Source: Megaleporinus macrocephalus (taxonomy: Eukaryota; Chordata; Actinopteri; Characiformes; Anostomidae). From it: 64,000 nucleotides of DNA. A program made the translations under genes and the position numbers. Each line of letters opens with the position of its first letter. Within the stretch, counting starts at the first letter, position 1. This document shows, in pieces, positions 45,541-57,049 of this stretch. The notes below the pieces were generated by a model. That model did no database searches and was not told where the DNA came from. It was given only the letters and a program-made list of their open reading frames with translations. The DNA is taken from the NCBI GenBank assembly GCA_021613375.1, contig CM038719.1, positions 35,297,747-35,361,746 of the forward strand. Direction: 5' to 3'.

Positions 45541-45947
45541 TATATTATGGTTTTATTGAATTACATTGAAAGTAAACATTTTGATGTGCTCTCCTTGTTT
45601 TTCTTGGTACACTGATGATATTTAGTTGTTGAGACTTCTATGTAGTTTGTGTAGTTTAATGTTTAGAGTTCTTTCTTGAGGCTCAAAATGAGACAATGTG
45701 TATCTGACTTCAGTTTTCAGTAATATTAAATAAAACGGAGGTTATGAAACATAACTGCAGTGCTGAATGTTAGGCATGTCAATGTGTAGATGTAGAATTC
45801 ATTCATTACATACAATTACTGCAGTGCTGTATGAGTTCAAACAGGACATTTACTGCCTGTAGGGTGATCAAATTTTCATAGCTATATGGAAGTCCAAGAT
45901 TGTCATCATTATATGTATTGTATGCTATAAAAGTTCTGATGTGAGTG

Positions 45948-45986
45948 AGTTTTTGTACGTAGCAGCTGATTTCTTACAGCACTGTG
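45948..45986 (-). other. RSS of V21 remnant
   Basis: CACAGTG (45986-45980), 23-base spacer, ACAAAAACT (45956-45948). Fully consensus-like although the V exon in front of it is gone. Confidence 0.85.
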
Positions 45987-46025
45987 GTGGATATCGAGCA
46001 CAGTAATACAAGCTGAAGTGAACAT
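45987..46025 (-). pseudogene. IGHV: V21: beta-family V with the V exon deleted
   Basis: Duplicate of V12. The leader starts normally at 46025 (codons for MFTSA) and then joins directly, at about 46010, to the last 24 bases of FR3/CDR3 (TGTATTACTGTGCTCGATAT) in front of the RSS. The end of the leader, the intron and nearly all of the V exon are missing. Sequences on both sides of the break contain AGCTG. The fused frame runs out of phase (MFTSACITVLDIHHSAV). Promoter and RSS remain, so a cassette of promoter, short start and RSS is left. Confidence 0.88.
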
Positions 46026-46074
46026 GGTTGTGCTGCATTGATGGAAACTGCTGTAGAGGGAGATGCTGCTGATC

Positions 46075-46102
46075 TTATAAGAGTAAATGGAGATTTGCAT
46101 AT
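46075..46102 (-). promoter_or_regulatory. Promoter of V21 remnant
   Basis: Octamer ATGCAAAT lies at about 46101-46094, with TTATAAG-like sequence nearer the gene, as in intact beta genes. Confidence 0.75.
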
Positions 46103-46105
46103 GAA

Positions 46106-46764
46106 TGAAAAGGGGCTGAATGTCAGGAATAGAGCTGGTTCTCATGTGGGCTGTGCTAGATAACAGAACGTGTTAGTTTATTCTAAAGAAGACTGGAAGA
46201 TAAGTTTCTCTACAGAAACTCTGTAAAGATCTAATGTGAAACATTTGATGATGATTTCAAGAAACAAAGTACAATAAATATCTCTGAAAGTTTTATCATA
46301 TAGAGATCTCTCCTGTATGGTGATGGTTTCTGGCTGCCATGAATATTCAACATTGCCAGATATACTTATGCATTTTATTTATTTAGTTAGTTATTTATTT
46401 AGAGAATATCAAGTTTCACTTTATCATTTCTCTGCAGCTTCTTTGAAACATTAAGCTGAAAGTAATTATAAAGGTTCTGAACCTGAACTGAATGTTTAAC
46501 ATGATAAACTGAACTTTATGTGTAAATAGAAGATGTGCACATGCTGCCCCCTACAGGCTGTAATTTAAACTCTACCTGCTGTTTAGTGGATATGTAAGCA
46601 GAGCTGCTGTAGAGGATGTTACATGTTTGTAACTGTAAAAGTTCTCAGTATCATCAGGTTCAGTATCAGACGCCTCTATCAGAGTCAGTGGGTTATAAAA
46701 ACAAGTGGAAACTAAAATATTAGATTTATTTGTTTAGATGCATAAAACAAACAAGCAATAAAAC
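46106..46764. other. Spacer before the LINE
   Basis: No gene. The stretch 46536-46695 (atgctgccccctacaggct, ctgctgtttagtggatatg) recurs at 55112-55278 and 60224-60370, defining three paralogous units in the right part of the window. Confidence 0.6.
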
Positions 46765-49700
46765 AAGCGGTTCCGGTGCGCCGCAGAATGGCCGCACTGG
46801 TGAGAGCTCCGGGTAAACTCTACAGCTTTTTGTGTTTTATTGTCCTGTTTCTGAGTGTTTTTGTACGTGTCGCATCTGGGATTATTCAATATGATCGGCA
46901 AACTCTTCTGAACATCCGATCATCACTCAAGACGGACTTTAACACAAACTCACACACGAGCGCGAGCAGCTGCCCCTCCGCGGCTTCGTCGCTCCTTTGT
47001 TTACTAACACGCGCGCGCCGGCGAGGCAGAAAGAAGCGCAAAAGGGGCAAACGCGCCGGTGTGCTGTGCAGGACTAGGAAACGGTGCTTCAACCCTCCGC
47101 TTCCCAGTATTCTGCTCGCAAATGTTCAATCGCTGGAGAACAAAATAGACGAGCTGAACGCGCGGATCAAGTTTCACCGCGACATCGAGAGCTGCTGCGT
47201 TTTAGCGCTCACAGAGACGTGGCTATCCGCCGCTATACCCAACAACGGCATCACACCGGCCGGCTTCTCCATCTACCGGCAGGACAGAACTCTGGACTCT
47301 GGTAAGGGCAGAGGCGGCGGGGTGTGTGTTATGGTGAACTCTCGATGGGGGACAGATATAGCAGTTCTAGCCAGTCACTGCTCTCCAGACATTGAACTCT
47401 TAATGGTCAAAGTTCGACCTTTTTTTCTGCCCAGAGACTTCAGCTCAGTCATCCTCACTACAGTCTACATCCCACCTCAGGCTGATAAGTCACGTGCATT
47501 GGAAGTTCTGTATGAGCTCATCAATAGACATGAGAACACTGATCCAGATGCTGCTTTTATTGTGGTTGGGGATTTTAACAGGGCAAACCTGAAGAAGGTT
47601 CTGCCCAAATACTATCAGCACATTAAATTTCCAACCCGAGGAGAACAGACTCTTGACCACTGCTATACAGCACTTAAGGACTGTTACAAACCCCTCCCCC
47701 GCCCTGCCTTTGGCAAAGCTGATCACACCTCCATTCTTCTCCTGCCTGCTTACAAACAACGACTTAAACAGGAAAAACCAGTTCTCAGATCAGTCTATCA
47801 ATGGAGTGAGGAGGCCATCTTCACACTACAAGACTGCTTTGAATCCACAGACTGGAAGATGTTTCATGATGCAGCTGGCAGTGACATCAACGAATACACT
47901 GACTCCATCACAAGTTACATCAGTAAATGCACTGACGACATTGTGCCAAAAATCAATGTCAGAACATTTCCCAATCAGAAACCCTGGATCAATGCTGAGG
48001 TTCGTGCCAAACTAAGAGCTCGAACCTCTGCCTACAACTCTGGTGATCTGGCTAGCTACAAGAAGGCCAGATATGACCTTCAGAGGACCATCAGGCTAGC
48101 CAAACGGAACTACAGGGACAGAGTTGAATCCAACTTCCTCTGCTCTGATCTCAGACGTATGTGGAGTGGACTGCGCACCATCACTGATTATAAAGGAGAT
48201 ATGAGTCGTGATAGGAGGTCACCCTCCTCACTTGCAGATGAGCTTAATGCACATTATGCTCGCTTTGAGGCAAACAACACCTCCCCTGCCGAAAATCTCC
48301 CAATACATCAGGAGAGATGCACACTGACCATCTCTCTGTCTGAGGTGGTGAAATCCTTCAGGGCAGTTAACCCACGCAAAGCACCAGGTCCTGATGGTGT
48401 ACACAGTCGTGTACTTAAAGCATGTGCCAACCAGCTGGCTGAGGTTTTCACTGACATCTTTAACCTCTCCCTAAGACTGTCAGTGGTTCCTACGTGCTTT
48501 AAAGAAACCATCATTGTTCCAGTTCCCAAGAAACCTTCTGTCACCTGTCTGAATGACTACCGCCCTGTTGCACTGACATCAACAGCTATGAAGTGCTTTG
48601 AGCGGCTGGTCAAAGCTCACATCTGTTCTATGCTTCCTGCCAATATGGACACTCACCAGTTTGCATACCGCTCCAACAGATCCACAGACGACGCCATTGC
48701 ACTAACTGTACACACTGCTCTCTCACACTTGGACAGGAAAGAACACGTATGTGAGAATGCTGTTCATAGATTACAGCTCAGCATTCAACACTATCATCCC
48801 AGCCAAACTCATCCCGAAGCTCAAAGACTTGGGCTTGAACTCTCATCTCTGCAACTGGATACTGGACTTCCTGACGAGCAGACAGCAGGTGGTGAGGGTG
48901 GGTGACAGCATCTCTTCCACTCTGACTCTGAGCACGGGGGCCCCCCCAGGGATGTGTACTCAGCCCCCTCCTGTATTCCCTGTACACTAATGAATGTGTA
49001 GCCAAACACTCCTCCAACCTCATCTTCAAATTCGCTGATGACACTACCATCCTAGGCCTCATCACAGATGGAGATGAAACAGCCTATAGAGACGAGGTCA
49101 GCGCTCTGTCAGAGTGGAGCCACGACAACAATCTCCGTCTAAACATCAGCAAAACGAAGGAGATGATTGTGGACTACAGGAAGCAGCAGAAGGGTGGTCA
49201 CTCTCCCCTTTACATCAACGGGGCTGAAGTGGAGAGAGTCAGCAGTGTTAAGTTCCTCGGCGTTCACCTCTCTGATGACCTCAACTGGTCCCTCCACACT
49301 AACACGATTGTGAGATGTGCCCGTCAGCGTCTCTTCTTCCTGCGCAGGCTCAGGAAGTTTGGACTGCCTCCTGATATCCTCACCAGCTTCTATAGATGCA
49401 CTATAGAGAGCATCCTAACGGGCTGCATCACTGTCTGGTACGGCAGCTGCACTGCCTGCGACCGCAAGGCCCTAAAAGGAGTGGTGAGGACAGCAGAATA
49501 CATCATAGGCAACAAACTACCAGCCTTACAGGACATCTACCAGTCCCGCTGCCTGAGGAAAATCCAGAAGATCAGGTCAGACAGCGGTCACCCAGCACAC
49601 GGCCTGTTCACCATACTGCCATCAGGCAGGAGATTCCGCAGCATCCAGGCCAGAACAACCCGCCTACTGAACAGCTTCTACCCTCAGGCTGTCAGGCTCC

Positions 49701-50110
49701 TGAACAAACTGTGAAGCTGAAAGACCCCAATACCGTTCACTCGACCACTGATACACTATACACTTTATATTATTTATTCTGATATCGCTGCTATGGACAA
49801 TATCACTAAGTCACTTTAATGAATATATCTACTTAGAACCTGCCTATGCAACATTTTTCACAGATGACCCTCCTGTATATCCTATGTATATATCTTGTGT
49901 ATTGTATAGTCCTTTATATATTTCAATATAACTATATGTATATTTTTAGCTTATTTTTACTTTAATATTGTCTATTTATTGTGTGTTTGCACTGTTTTAC
50001 ATTATAATGCTGCCCTGCTGTAGAGTTTATCTGAGTCTCACCCCAAGCATTTCAATGCATGTTATGTCCTGACATGATGTGCAAATGACAAATAAACTTG
50101 AAACTTGAAA
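46765..50110 (+). mobile_element. L2/CR1-like non-LTR retrotransposon, frameshifted
   Basis: A nearly full-length LINE. The main open frame (46776-48905) has an APE-type endonuclease domain (LLANVQSLENKIDEL, LTETWL, VVGDFNR, KADHTSI, about residues 110-320) and the start of the reverse transcriptase (RKAPGPDGV, YRPVALTS, YRSNRSTDDA). The frame breaks near 48745 and again in a C run near 48940. The catalytic FADD (49031-49042) and the C-terminal part (VKFLGVHLSDDL, up to the stop at 49714) follow in other frames. The 3' UTR ends in aaacttgaaacttgaaa, typical of fish L2-like tails. Clade assignment is from motifs remembered and is less certain than the LINE call. Probably no longer mobile. Confidence 0.88.
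46776..49714 (+). pseudogene. LINE endonuclease-reverse transcriptase ORF, broken
   Basis: One coding unit in three frame pieces: 46776 to about 48745, about 48745-48945 ([34 protein letters not shown]) and about 48940-49714 ([39 protein letters not shown]). The first break is near gaacacgtatgtgag, the second in the run of seven C after ggggg. Without these two indels the element would be coding end to end, so inactivation looks young. Confidence 0.85.
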
Positions 50111-50224
50111 TGCAAACTATTTCTAGTCAAAATTATTTTTTAATTACAACATATTTATTTTCAGCAGTTTCTAAATGCAATGTTTAAGGTGAAAGAATTT
50201 TAAGCCATAACAGAATGCAAATAA

Positions 50225-50470
50225 TTTCATTAGTCAAGTCAGGTTTATTTGTATAGAGTTTTTTCCAACCATGTTGTCACAAAGCAGCTTTACAGAAGTT
50301 TGAAAACATGAATCACAACATGTATCTCCCTGTAAGCAAACAAGAGTTGACAGTGGCAAGGAAACACTCTCTCAAGACTGGAGAAAGAAACCTTGGGAGG
50401 AACCCAGAGGAACCCAGAGGAGACCCATCATCCTCTGGTCAGACAGTATTTACAGTTTATTAAACTAAAT
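50225..50470. repeat. Common teleost interspersed repeat, unclassified
   Basis: gtttatttgtatagagtttt, caaagcagctttacagaagt, aagaaaccttgggaggaacc and catcctctggtcaga form a block I recognise as frequent in fish genomes but cannot place in a class. A short piece of the same repeat is at 59641-59707. Confidence 0.6.
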
Positions 50471-51859
50471 TCAAAATAGAACTAAGAGAATCTGAAGGTA
50501 AAAGCTTTAGAAACTGCACAGGTGGTGCATCTGGATGATACAGCAATGCAGTCGAGGGAGTAGCAGATGCAGTCGAATGAAGAGGAGAACTGGTTGTTGC
50601 CAGGTGACGAGGAGGCCCTGATGGTCAGTCCTCCAACAGTATTTGGCAGGACAGGAGGGCGGTCATTATCTCAGAAAGAGTAAAGAAACAAAGTTAGCTC
50701 TGGTTTGGATTAATTACCTGTTGAAACTATTTTTACTAGAACCACACGGTAGAACTGAGAACCGAAAGAGCCTCTAGTTTTAGACGCCTGGAGAATAGAA
50801 GATAAAAATAAAGAAACGTTGTGTAAATGTAAGAGATCCTTCACTTATTACACTTCCACTAAACATAGTCTTTAAATATCAATAACATGTTCATACTAGA
50901 ACTGCATATTCACCTTAGAACCATGTAAGAAACTTAATACAAATCAAGAACCTTTTTAGAACATTTGTATTAATGTAACACTGGGGGAGACTGGAGAGGC
51001 GGATACACACGCAGATGAGGTTTAAGGGGTTTAATAACATCTATAGTGGAGGGGAACTGAACACACAACAAGGAACACCTGGTCACACTAGGAAGATGCA
51101 AACTCAAAACATGTGAGGGGCGGAGACACGGAGCACATGACAGAAAGGTAAACAAAGACCACATGGCCTTGAGAGGACAACGTAAACAATGACAGACAGG
51201 CTCGTAACAGGGCAGGACGTGACAATGAAGTGTACATAGTGGATTATATCAGAAAACAGTTCAATACATGGTTGTGTGGAAGAGAAAGCCAAGGAGGAGA
51301 AGAAGTCCATGCAAGGTGAAAGGACATGGAGAACCTTCTGGAGGAGATGTCTTTGTCTGTGTTAGAGCTCCAGGTCAGAAGACTCCAGAGCTCAGAATGA
51401 AAGGCCTGTTTGAGAAAAATCAATAAACATCCATAAAGAATCCATTTACTGTGTCTTGATTATTTTACTTAAAATATAATAAAAGAAAAGAAAGTAGATA
51501 TAAAGTAAAATATCTGAAGAATCTTAAAATGTATCCATAAGAGAACAATCAATAATGAAGAGATAAACAGTAATAATACAGTAAGTACAGTAAATAGGAT
51601 TGTTTAATCATTTGAACCCACCTAGTCAGATCCAGCAATAGAGATTTTCAAATATTCTTAATTTTATTTGCTAATAAACTCACACTGAATTTGCAGACTC
51701 CAGTTAAAAATGTGTCTAAAAGTATTGAATAGTCATCACACATGATCTAAAATAACTACATTTATGAAAATATGAGGGTAAAATAAAACAAAACAAGCAG
51801 CAGGTATTTATTTTACTCGTGCATACAGTACAATGTAGTGTTGGAGGCAAATGTGAGCA
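50471..51859. other. V22 3' flank
   Basis: No gene. 50727-50830 is the paralogous-unit motif (tttttactagaaccacac) also found at 55340 and 60525. About 50975-51235 (gactggagaggcggatacac through caggacgtgacaatg) looks like a transposon end of unknown type. Confidence 0.5.
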
Positions 51860-51898
51860 TGTTTTTGTCAGTGCTGTCTGCATATATGGATCACTGTG
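51860..51898 (-). other. RSS of V22
   Basis: CACAGTG (51898-51892), 23-base spacer, ACAAAAACA (51868-51860). Confidence 0.87.
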
Positions 51899-52369
51899 AT
51901 CTCCTGGCACAGTAATACACAGCTGTGTCCTCAGGCTGCATGTTCTGCCCTTGTAGAGTCACTGTGCTGCTGGAGCCGTCTTTAGAAATACTGAACTTGC
52001 TTTTCAGAGAATCTTTTTGGGTGATGCTCCCACCACCCCAGATGTGGTTTATCCACTCCAGAGTTTTCCCTGCAGGCTGTCGAATCCAACCTGTCGCGTA
52101 GTTGTCATCAGTAACTGAATATCCAGATACTTTACAGATGATGGTCAGAGACTCTCCCGGCTTTATAACCACTGAACTCGGCTGAGTTAGTCCAATATCA
52201 CATTTTACACCTGAAACAGAGAAAAACAGTCTCACTCACGTGTAGTAACAAATGTATGAAGTTAATATAGTAAGTGTGTAGTTTTTATCAGTAATAGTTT
52301 CTGTTTCAGTCTATTAAGAGACTCACAGGTTGCTGCTGCGGTCAGCATTAGCAGAAATGTGTAGAACAT
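51899..52369 (-). CDS. IGHV: V22: heavy-chain V segment, delta family
   Basis: Leader exon 52369-52327 (MFYTFLLMLTAAAT), intron 116 bases, V exon 52210-51899. FR1 IGLTQPSSVVIKPGESLT, CDR1 GYSVTDDNYA, GWIRQPAGKTLEW, CDR2 [34 protein letters not shown]. Intact with a good RSS. Sister of V02, 47 kb away at the other end of the array, and closer to consensus at the WIRQP motif. TATAAATA lies upstream, but I see no octamer. Confidence 0.92.
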
Positions 52370-52427
52370 GGCTGTGTGTTGAAGATGCTGTCCTGATCTG
52401 CAGTGGAGTGAAAAGAAGAAGCTGCTT

Positions 52428-52435
52428 TATTTATA
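52428..52435 (-). promoter_or_regulatory. V22 TATA box
   Basis: TATAAATA on the minus strand, about 60 bases before the ATG. Confidence 0.65.
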
Positions 52436-52439
52436 CAGA

Positions 52440-53379
52440 CAGGAGGACTTTAAGAAGTCACTTTACATACAATACAGACCGTCACCATAGAAACCACCAT
52501 CAGTACTGAGTTGCCATCAGTGGTGAAGCTTGTACTGACTGTTATATGTAGTACAGCTGCTCATAACACTGACCAGCAAATCAGATCCTGATCTTAATGC
52601 AGTAAATGAATAGAATGTGACTTTGTTTTATCTGTTTTTCAGTGATGTGCACATCCAGTCATTTCTGCTATGGACTTTGCAGCAGCATCAGAATGGATAA
52701 GCCTTTGGTTCCAGAAGCAGCCTCAGTCTGAAGGATATAATGAAGCTCTAATGCAGTAAAATGAGGTGCTTGAAGAAACGAAGCATGTTTAAATGGTTGT
52801 TAGTGTACTTGCATGGCTCTAGCAAATAAAAACACATTACATGCAGACCATCTGATAAAACATTTGCAGTTTGTAATAGATATTAATATTTATTTTACTC
52901 CAAATAGAGCTAACTGAAATGTTCTGGTCTGGCTACTGTGTATAATCACAGATATCTAAGACCTCCAGAAGACTTTATCTGTCTGGGCTGGTCCCACACA
53001 TTATAAATATATGGTTAAAACATGATTGGTTCATTTTACAGTCACGTTCTTATTATGTGACATGTGGGGTCTTCAGTTTAGCTTCTGAAGTCCTAACATG
53101 GTGAGAGTTCTCCACACTTAACCACAATTACTGATATACTGAAATAATTCAAATAAACTTTTTAGGTTGACAATGTCTCAAATACAGTCTTTGAGGATCC
53201 AGTACAACTTCATACAGTACTGTGTAAAAGTCAGTATGTTTCATTTATTCTATTGTAAGAAAAACTGAATATAAAGGTAATGAACACATTCAAAACAAAG
53301 AATGACGGAGAACTTGACACCGTACATGGTAGTCACCAAAACTGTTCTCGTCAAATTATTAGTACTAGCTTAGTAATAG
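52440..53379. other. Spacer right of V22
   Basis: No gene or named repeat seen. Confidence 0.5.
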
Positions 53380-53760
53380 CTTTCATCTTTGAGAAAGAGG
53401 AGATCATCTAGCTCCATTCCTGCCTCAGATCTGAAACATCCACAGAAGTTTCTGTCCATACTTCTGCTGTAAGAAGACACCTCAATGCTATGGGTCTGAA
53501 AGGAAGTGTAGCTGTTTAAGAAGCTCCTTACTGAGATGAGGAGACACAGACACGTCAAACAAAGAAGCTTCTGCTGTTCTCAGAACAATGGACTGACCAC
53601 CCCAAAGTCCAGACCTCAACATCACTGAAGGTGTTTAGGATTACTTGGATCTTGAGAAGCAATAATGCAACCAGCTCTAAGACTGAATTTTGGAGGTGTG
53701 GTCTCAGTGGACTGCTAAAAGAATGGAAATTGCAGTAATGATAAATAATGGACACACTCT
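53380..53760 (+). mobile_element. Tc1-like transposase remnant
   Basis: Around 53597-53680 the sequence translates as PPQSPDLNITEGV, a stop, then DYLDLEKQ, which is the last catalytic block of a Tc1 transposase. The upstream part (gtctgaaaggaagtgtagct, gacacgtcaaacaaagaagc) fits the same family. Many stops; dead. Confidence 0.75.
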
Positions 53761-54316
53761 ATAATAAAAAAACATAAAATGATGTCATTGATGTCCAAAG
53801 AGAAACGTATCTCTATTGATTTACATCATTTAAGCCGTTTACATTGTGTGAAAACTTTGGGTCAGTAGAAATGATCACAAATATTATGGAATATATTCTG
53901 GTTTCATTGACTTAGATTGAAAGTACACATGTTGATGCCCTCTCCTTGTTTTTCCTGGGACACTGATTATATTTAGTTGTTGAGTCTTGTATGTAATTTT
54001 CAGTGTAATTTATTTTAGTGCAGTGTTTTCTGAGTTTTTACTTGATGATGAAAATGAGACAATGTGTATCTGATGGCAGTTTTCAGAAAATTATAAAAAT
54101 AAATTGTGATTATGAAACATAACTGCAGTGCTGAATGTTAGCCATGTCAATGTGTAGATGTAGAATTCATTCATTACACACAATTACTGCAGTGCTGTAG
54201 GAGTTCAAACAGGACATTTACTGCCTGTAGGGTGATCAAATTTTCATAGCTATATGGAAGTCCAAGATTGTCATCATTATAACACCTTGTATGCTATGAA
54301 AGTTCTGGTGGGAGTG
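53761..54316. other. V23 3' flank
   Basis: No gene; paralogous to the 3' flanks of V12 and V21. Confidence 0.6.
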
Positions 54317-54355
54317 AGTTTTTGTACGTCTCAGCTGATTTCTTACAGCACTGTG
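54317..54355 (-). other. RSS of V23
   Basis: CACAGTG (54355-54349), 23-base spacer, ACAAAAACT (54325-54317). Confidence 0.88.
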
Positions 54356-54803
54356 ATGCACGTCGTGCACAGTAATACACAGCTGTGTCTTCAGCTTGCA
54401 GATTCTGTCCTTGTAGGGTGATGGTGTTTCTGGAAGTGTCTCGAGAGACAGTGAACTTGCTTTTCAGTGAATCTTTAGCATCTTTGTTCCCATTATGATA
54501 AATAGTGTTGATCCATTCCAGAGCTTTTCCTGCAGGTTGTCGGATACAGGCTGTTCCATAATAACTGCTATCAGTGATAGAAGCTCCAGATACTGTACAG
54601 GTGATGGTTAAAGGCTCTGCTGGTTTGATGACCACTGAGTCTGGCTGGAGGAGCTCAGTAGCACAGAACACATCTGTGAACAGAGAGAAGAACAGCTTTA
54701 TATATTTGAAGTAATAAATCTGATGAAGTCAAATCCAGCTACAGTTGAAACACTCACACGAGGCAGCAGCCAACAGCAGCAGCAGTGAAGCTGAAGTGAA
54801 CAT
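54356..54803 (-). CDS. IGHV: V23: beta-family V segment with core Trp replaced by Cys
   Basis: Leader exon 54803-54758 (MFTSASLLLLLAAAS), intron 84 bases, V exon 54673-54356. FR1 ATELLQPDSVVIKPAEPLT, CDR1 GASITDSSYYG, then ACIRQPAGKALEW: the codon for the invariant core Trp (TGG in all sisters) is TGT, Cys. CDR2 IYHNGNK, KFTVSRDTSRNT and [13 protein letters not shown] are normal. The frame, promoter and consensus RSS are intact, so it can probably rearrange, but the domain may fold badly or form an aberrant disulfide. Confidence 0.88.
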
Positions 54804-54850
54804 GGTTGTGCTGCATTGATGGAAACTGCTGTAGAGGGAGATGCTGCTGA

Positions 54851-54872
54851 TATTATAAGAGTGAATTTGCAT
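54851..54872 (-). promoter_or_regulatory. V23 promoter
   Basis: Octamer ATGCAAAT (54872-54865) and TATAATA (54857-54851), seven bases closer together than in V07. Confidence 0.78.
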
Positions 54873-54879
54873 ATGAATG

Positions 54880-56023
54880 AAAAGGGGCTGAGGTGATTCT
54901 CATGTGGGCTGTTCTAGATAAGAGAACATGTTAGTTTTATTCTAAAGGCAACTGGAAGATAATTTATAATCTGTTAAACACAAACTCTGTAAAGATCTAT
55001 TGTGAAACATTTGCTGATCATTTTAAGAAACAGACAGAAATGTTGAATATTCTGAACCTGAACTGAATGTTTAAGATGATAAACTGAACATTATATGTAA
55101 ATAGAAGGTGTGCACATGCTGCCCCCTATAGGCTGAAATAAATAATTAAACTCTACCTGCTGTTTAGTGGATATGTAAGCAGAGCTGCTGTAGAGGATGT
55201 TACATGTTTGTAACTGTAAAAGTTCTCAGGATCATCAGGTTCAGTATCAGACGCCTCTATCAGAGTCAGTGGGTTACAAAAACAAATTGAACATAAAATA
55301 TTAGATTTAGTCAAGTAGATATATTAAACAACAACTATTACAACTATTTTTACTAGAACCACACATTTGAAATAACTATAACAGCCTGTATTTTTAGGAG
55401 GAGAATAGTGGTGAAATATCAGAGACCATCATTTACAATTTTACTCAACAGAGTGTTTAAGTAATAGAAACATGTTAGTCCTAGAACTGCACTTTCACCT
55501 TAGAACCATGTAAGAACGTCATTCAAATCAAGAACCGTTTCAGAGTTTGTTTTAAGTGTGCTTAGAAAAGTAGATTATACCTGAAAAAAGTTGAATACAT
55601 TGTTGTGCAAACATCAGATGCCACCTTTCCTTAAATAAAACTTATTAAGTACAAATTATTATTTTTTTCAGGAGACATTTCTGTGTTGATGTAAGAAGAT
55701 TTACAGGCAGTAAAAAGTTTAATACTGCTTAAAATACAGAGAACTGTTAAAATGTTGTTCATTTTTAATGAATATATTTATTGAATGTAACTTTAAGAAA
55801 CTGTGCAAAGTATGGTATTTCAAGCATGGTTCGCGTACCACTGTACATTCTGTACATTCAAACCAAGAACAATTTTGTAACCTTTATTTTTAAAGAGAGT
55901 ACATAACAGTGGGTTATATTTCTGTATACGCAGTTAAATAGTGTACATTATTTTCTCATTTTACTCTAATTCTGAAACTGCTGCAGTGAAATAATGACTC
56001 TCCTTCATTCTGACACACTGGAG
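54880..56023. other. V23-V24 spacer
   Basis: No gene. Contains the unit motifs 55112-55278 and 55340-55450 shared with the 46-51 kb and 60 kb spacers. Confidence 0.6.
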
Positions 56024-56061
56024 GGTTTTTGTACAGCACTGTGAACTCTTGTGTCAGTGTG
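56024..56061 (-). other. RSS of V24
   Basis: CACACTG (56061-56055), 22-base spacer, nonamer ACAAAAACC (56032-56024), which is the exact consensus. Confidence 0.86.
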
Positions 56062-56506
56062 GCTCTCGAGCACAATAATACACAGCAGTGTCTTCACTCT
56101 TCACGCTGCTCATGTGCAGATACAGCTGATCTTTGCTGTTGTCTCTGGAGATGGTGAACCTTCCTTGGACAGACTGAGAGTAAGTCTTAGTGTTGCTAGT
56201 ATGTGATATTGTTGCCACCCATTCTAAGCCTTTGCCAGCAGCCTGTCTGATCCAGCCCATCCAGTAGCCATCAAAGTCCAGACCCGACACAGTACAGGTG
56301 AGAGTATGAGATCCTCCAGGTGTGATGACCACTGCTTCAGACTGGATCAGCGTTTGACTCCAGCACTCTAAAGAAAAGCAAACCCATAAATAAAATAATA
56401 TAGTATTTAAAGCAGAACCAAAACATTCAGTATACAATCAGCTGATCAGGATCTTACTTGTAGAGAGAGACAGTAATATAAAACTGCAGAAGATCTTCAC
56501 TTCCAT
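56062..56506 (-). CDS. IGHV: V24: heavy-chain V segment, epsilon family
   Basis: Leader exon 56506-56458 ([22 protein letters not shown] donor), intron 90 bases, V exon 56367-56062. FR1 [23 protein letters not shown]1 [25 protein letters not shown]2 [35 protein letters not shown]. Intact. The upstream octamer is imperfect (ATGTAAAT, 56602-56595), while sister V27 has a perfect one. Confidence 0.92.
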
Positions 56507-56604
56507 TCTCCAGCTAGCAGAGTGATGATCATCAAGCAGAACACCATACAGACTGAGTGATGACTGAGAATAAAAAGCTTGTAAAGAAAAGTGAATTTAC
56601 ATAA

Positions 56605-57049
56605 AACCTTTGCAAGATTAAAAGTTCTTTCACTCTGAGTTCCTCTGAATAGCCACACCCACTTCTCTGCATTCTTACATTACATTTTTATACTTTACTT
56701 GAACTAATAAGTAAGATAATAAAGTAATATTTAATTATAGACAATACATGTACATACACTTTACATTTTATTCTGCACTTTTCTGTAAACACATGTTCTT
56801 AGCAGTCTGTGCTGTTCATCATGAATGTGAAATGGATTATTTATACTGTTTATTTAAACATACTGGGCTGAATAATCTACTATACTAATATACTAATATA
56901 CTACTATACTATACTAATATCTAATCTGTGATGAATGTATACTTTGATATGAAAAGGCACTGATATCTTTCCAGATGTGGTTGTACCAGCACCAATCAAA
57001 CACTACCAGTAAGTTTACTGTTATGCTGAGAATGGACCACCATGCGAAT
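56605..57049. other. Spacer
   Basis: No gene; AT-rich with tactaatatac repeats at about 56880-56920. Confidence 0.5.

Larger units (their letters stand above)
34600..46010. repeat. Block duplication 2, copy B (V17-V21)
   Basis: Duplicate of 16290-27720. This copy has lost V18 (frameshift), has an altered V19 (paired frameshifts) and has lost V21 (exon deletion), but keeps V20 intact. The left edge falls at the 3' end of V17, where the flank changes from V08 type to V06 type. Confidence 0.9.

Noticed and set aside
16290..46010. Block duplication as a pure haplotype-assembly artefact
   Set aside because: The flanks differ and the copies sit between different neighbours, so a real duplication is preferred, but it cannot be excluded without reads.
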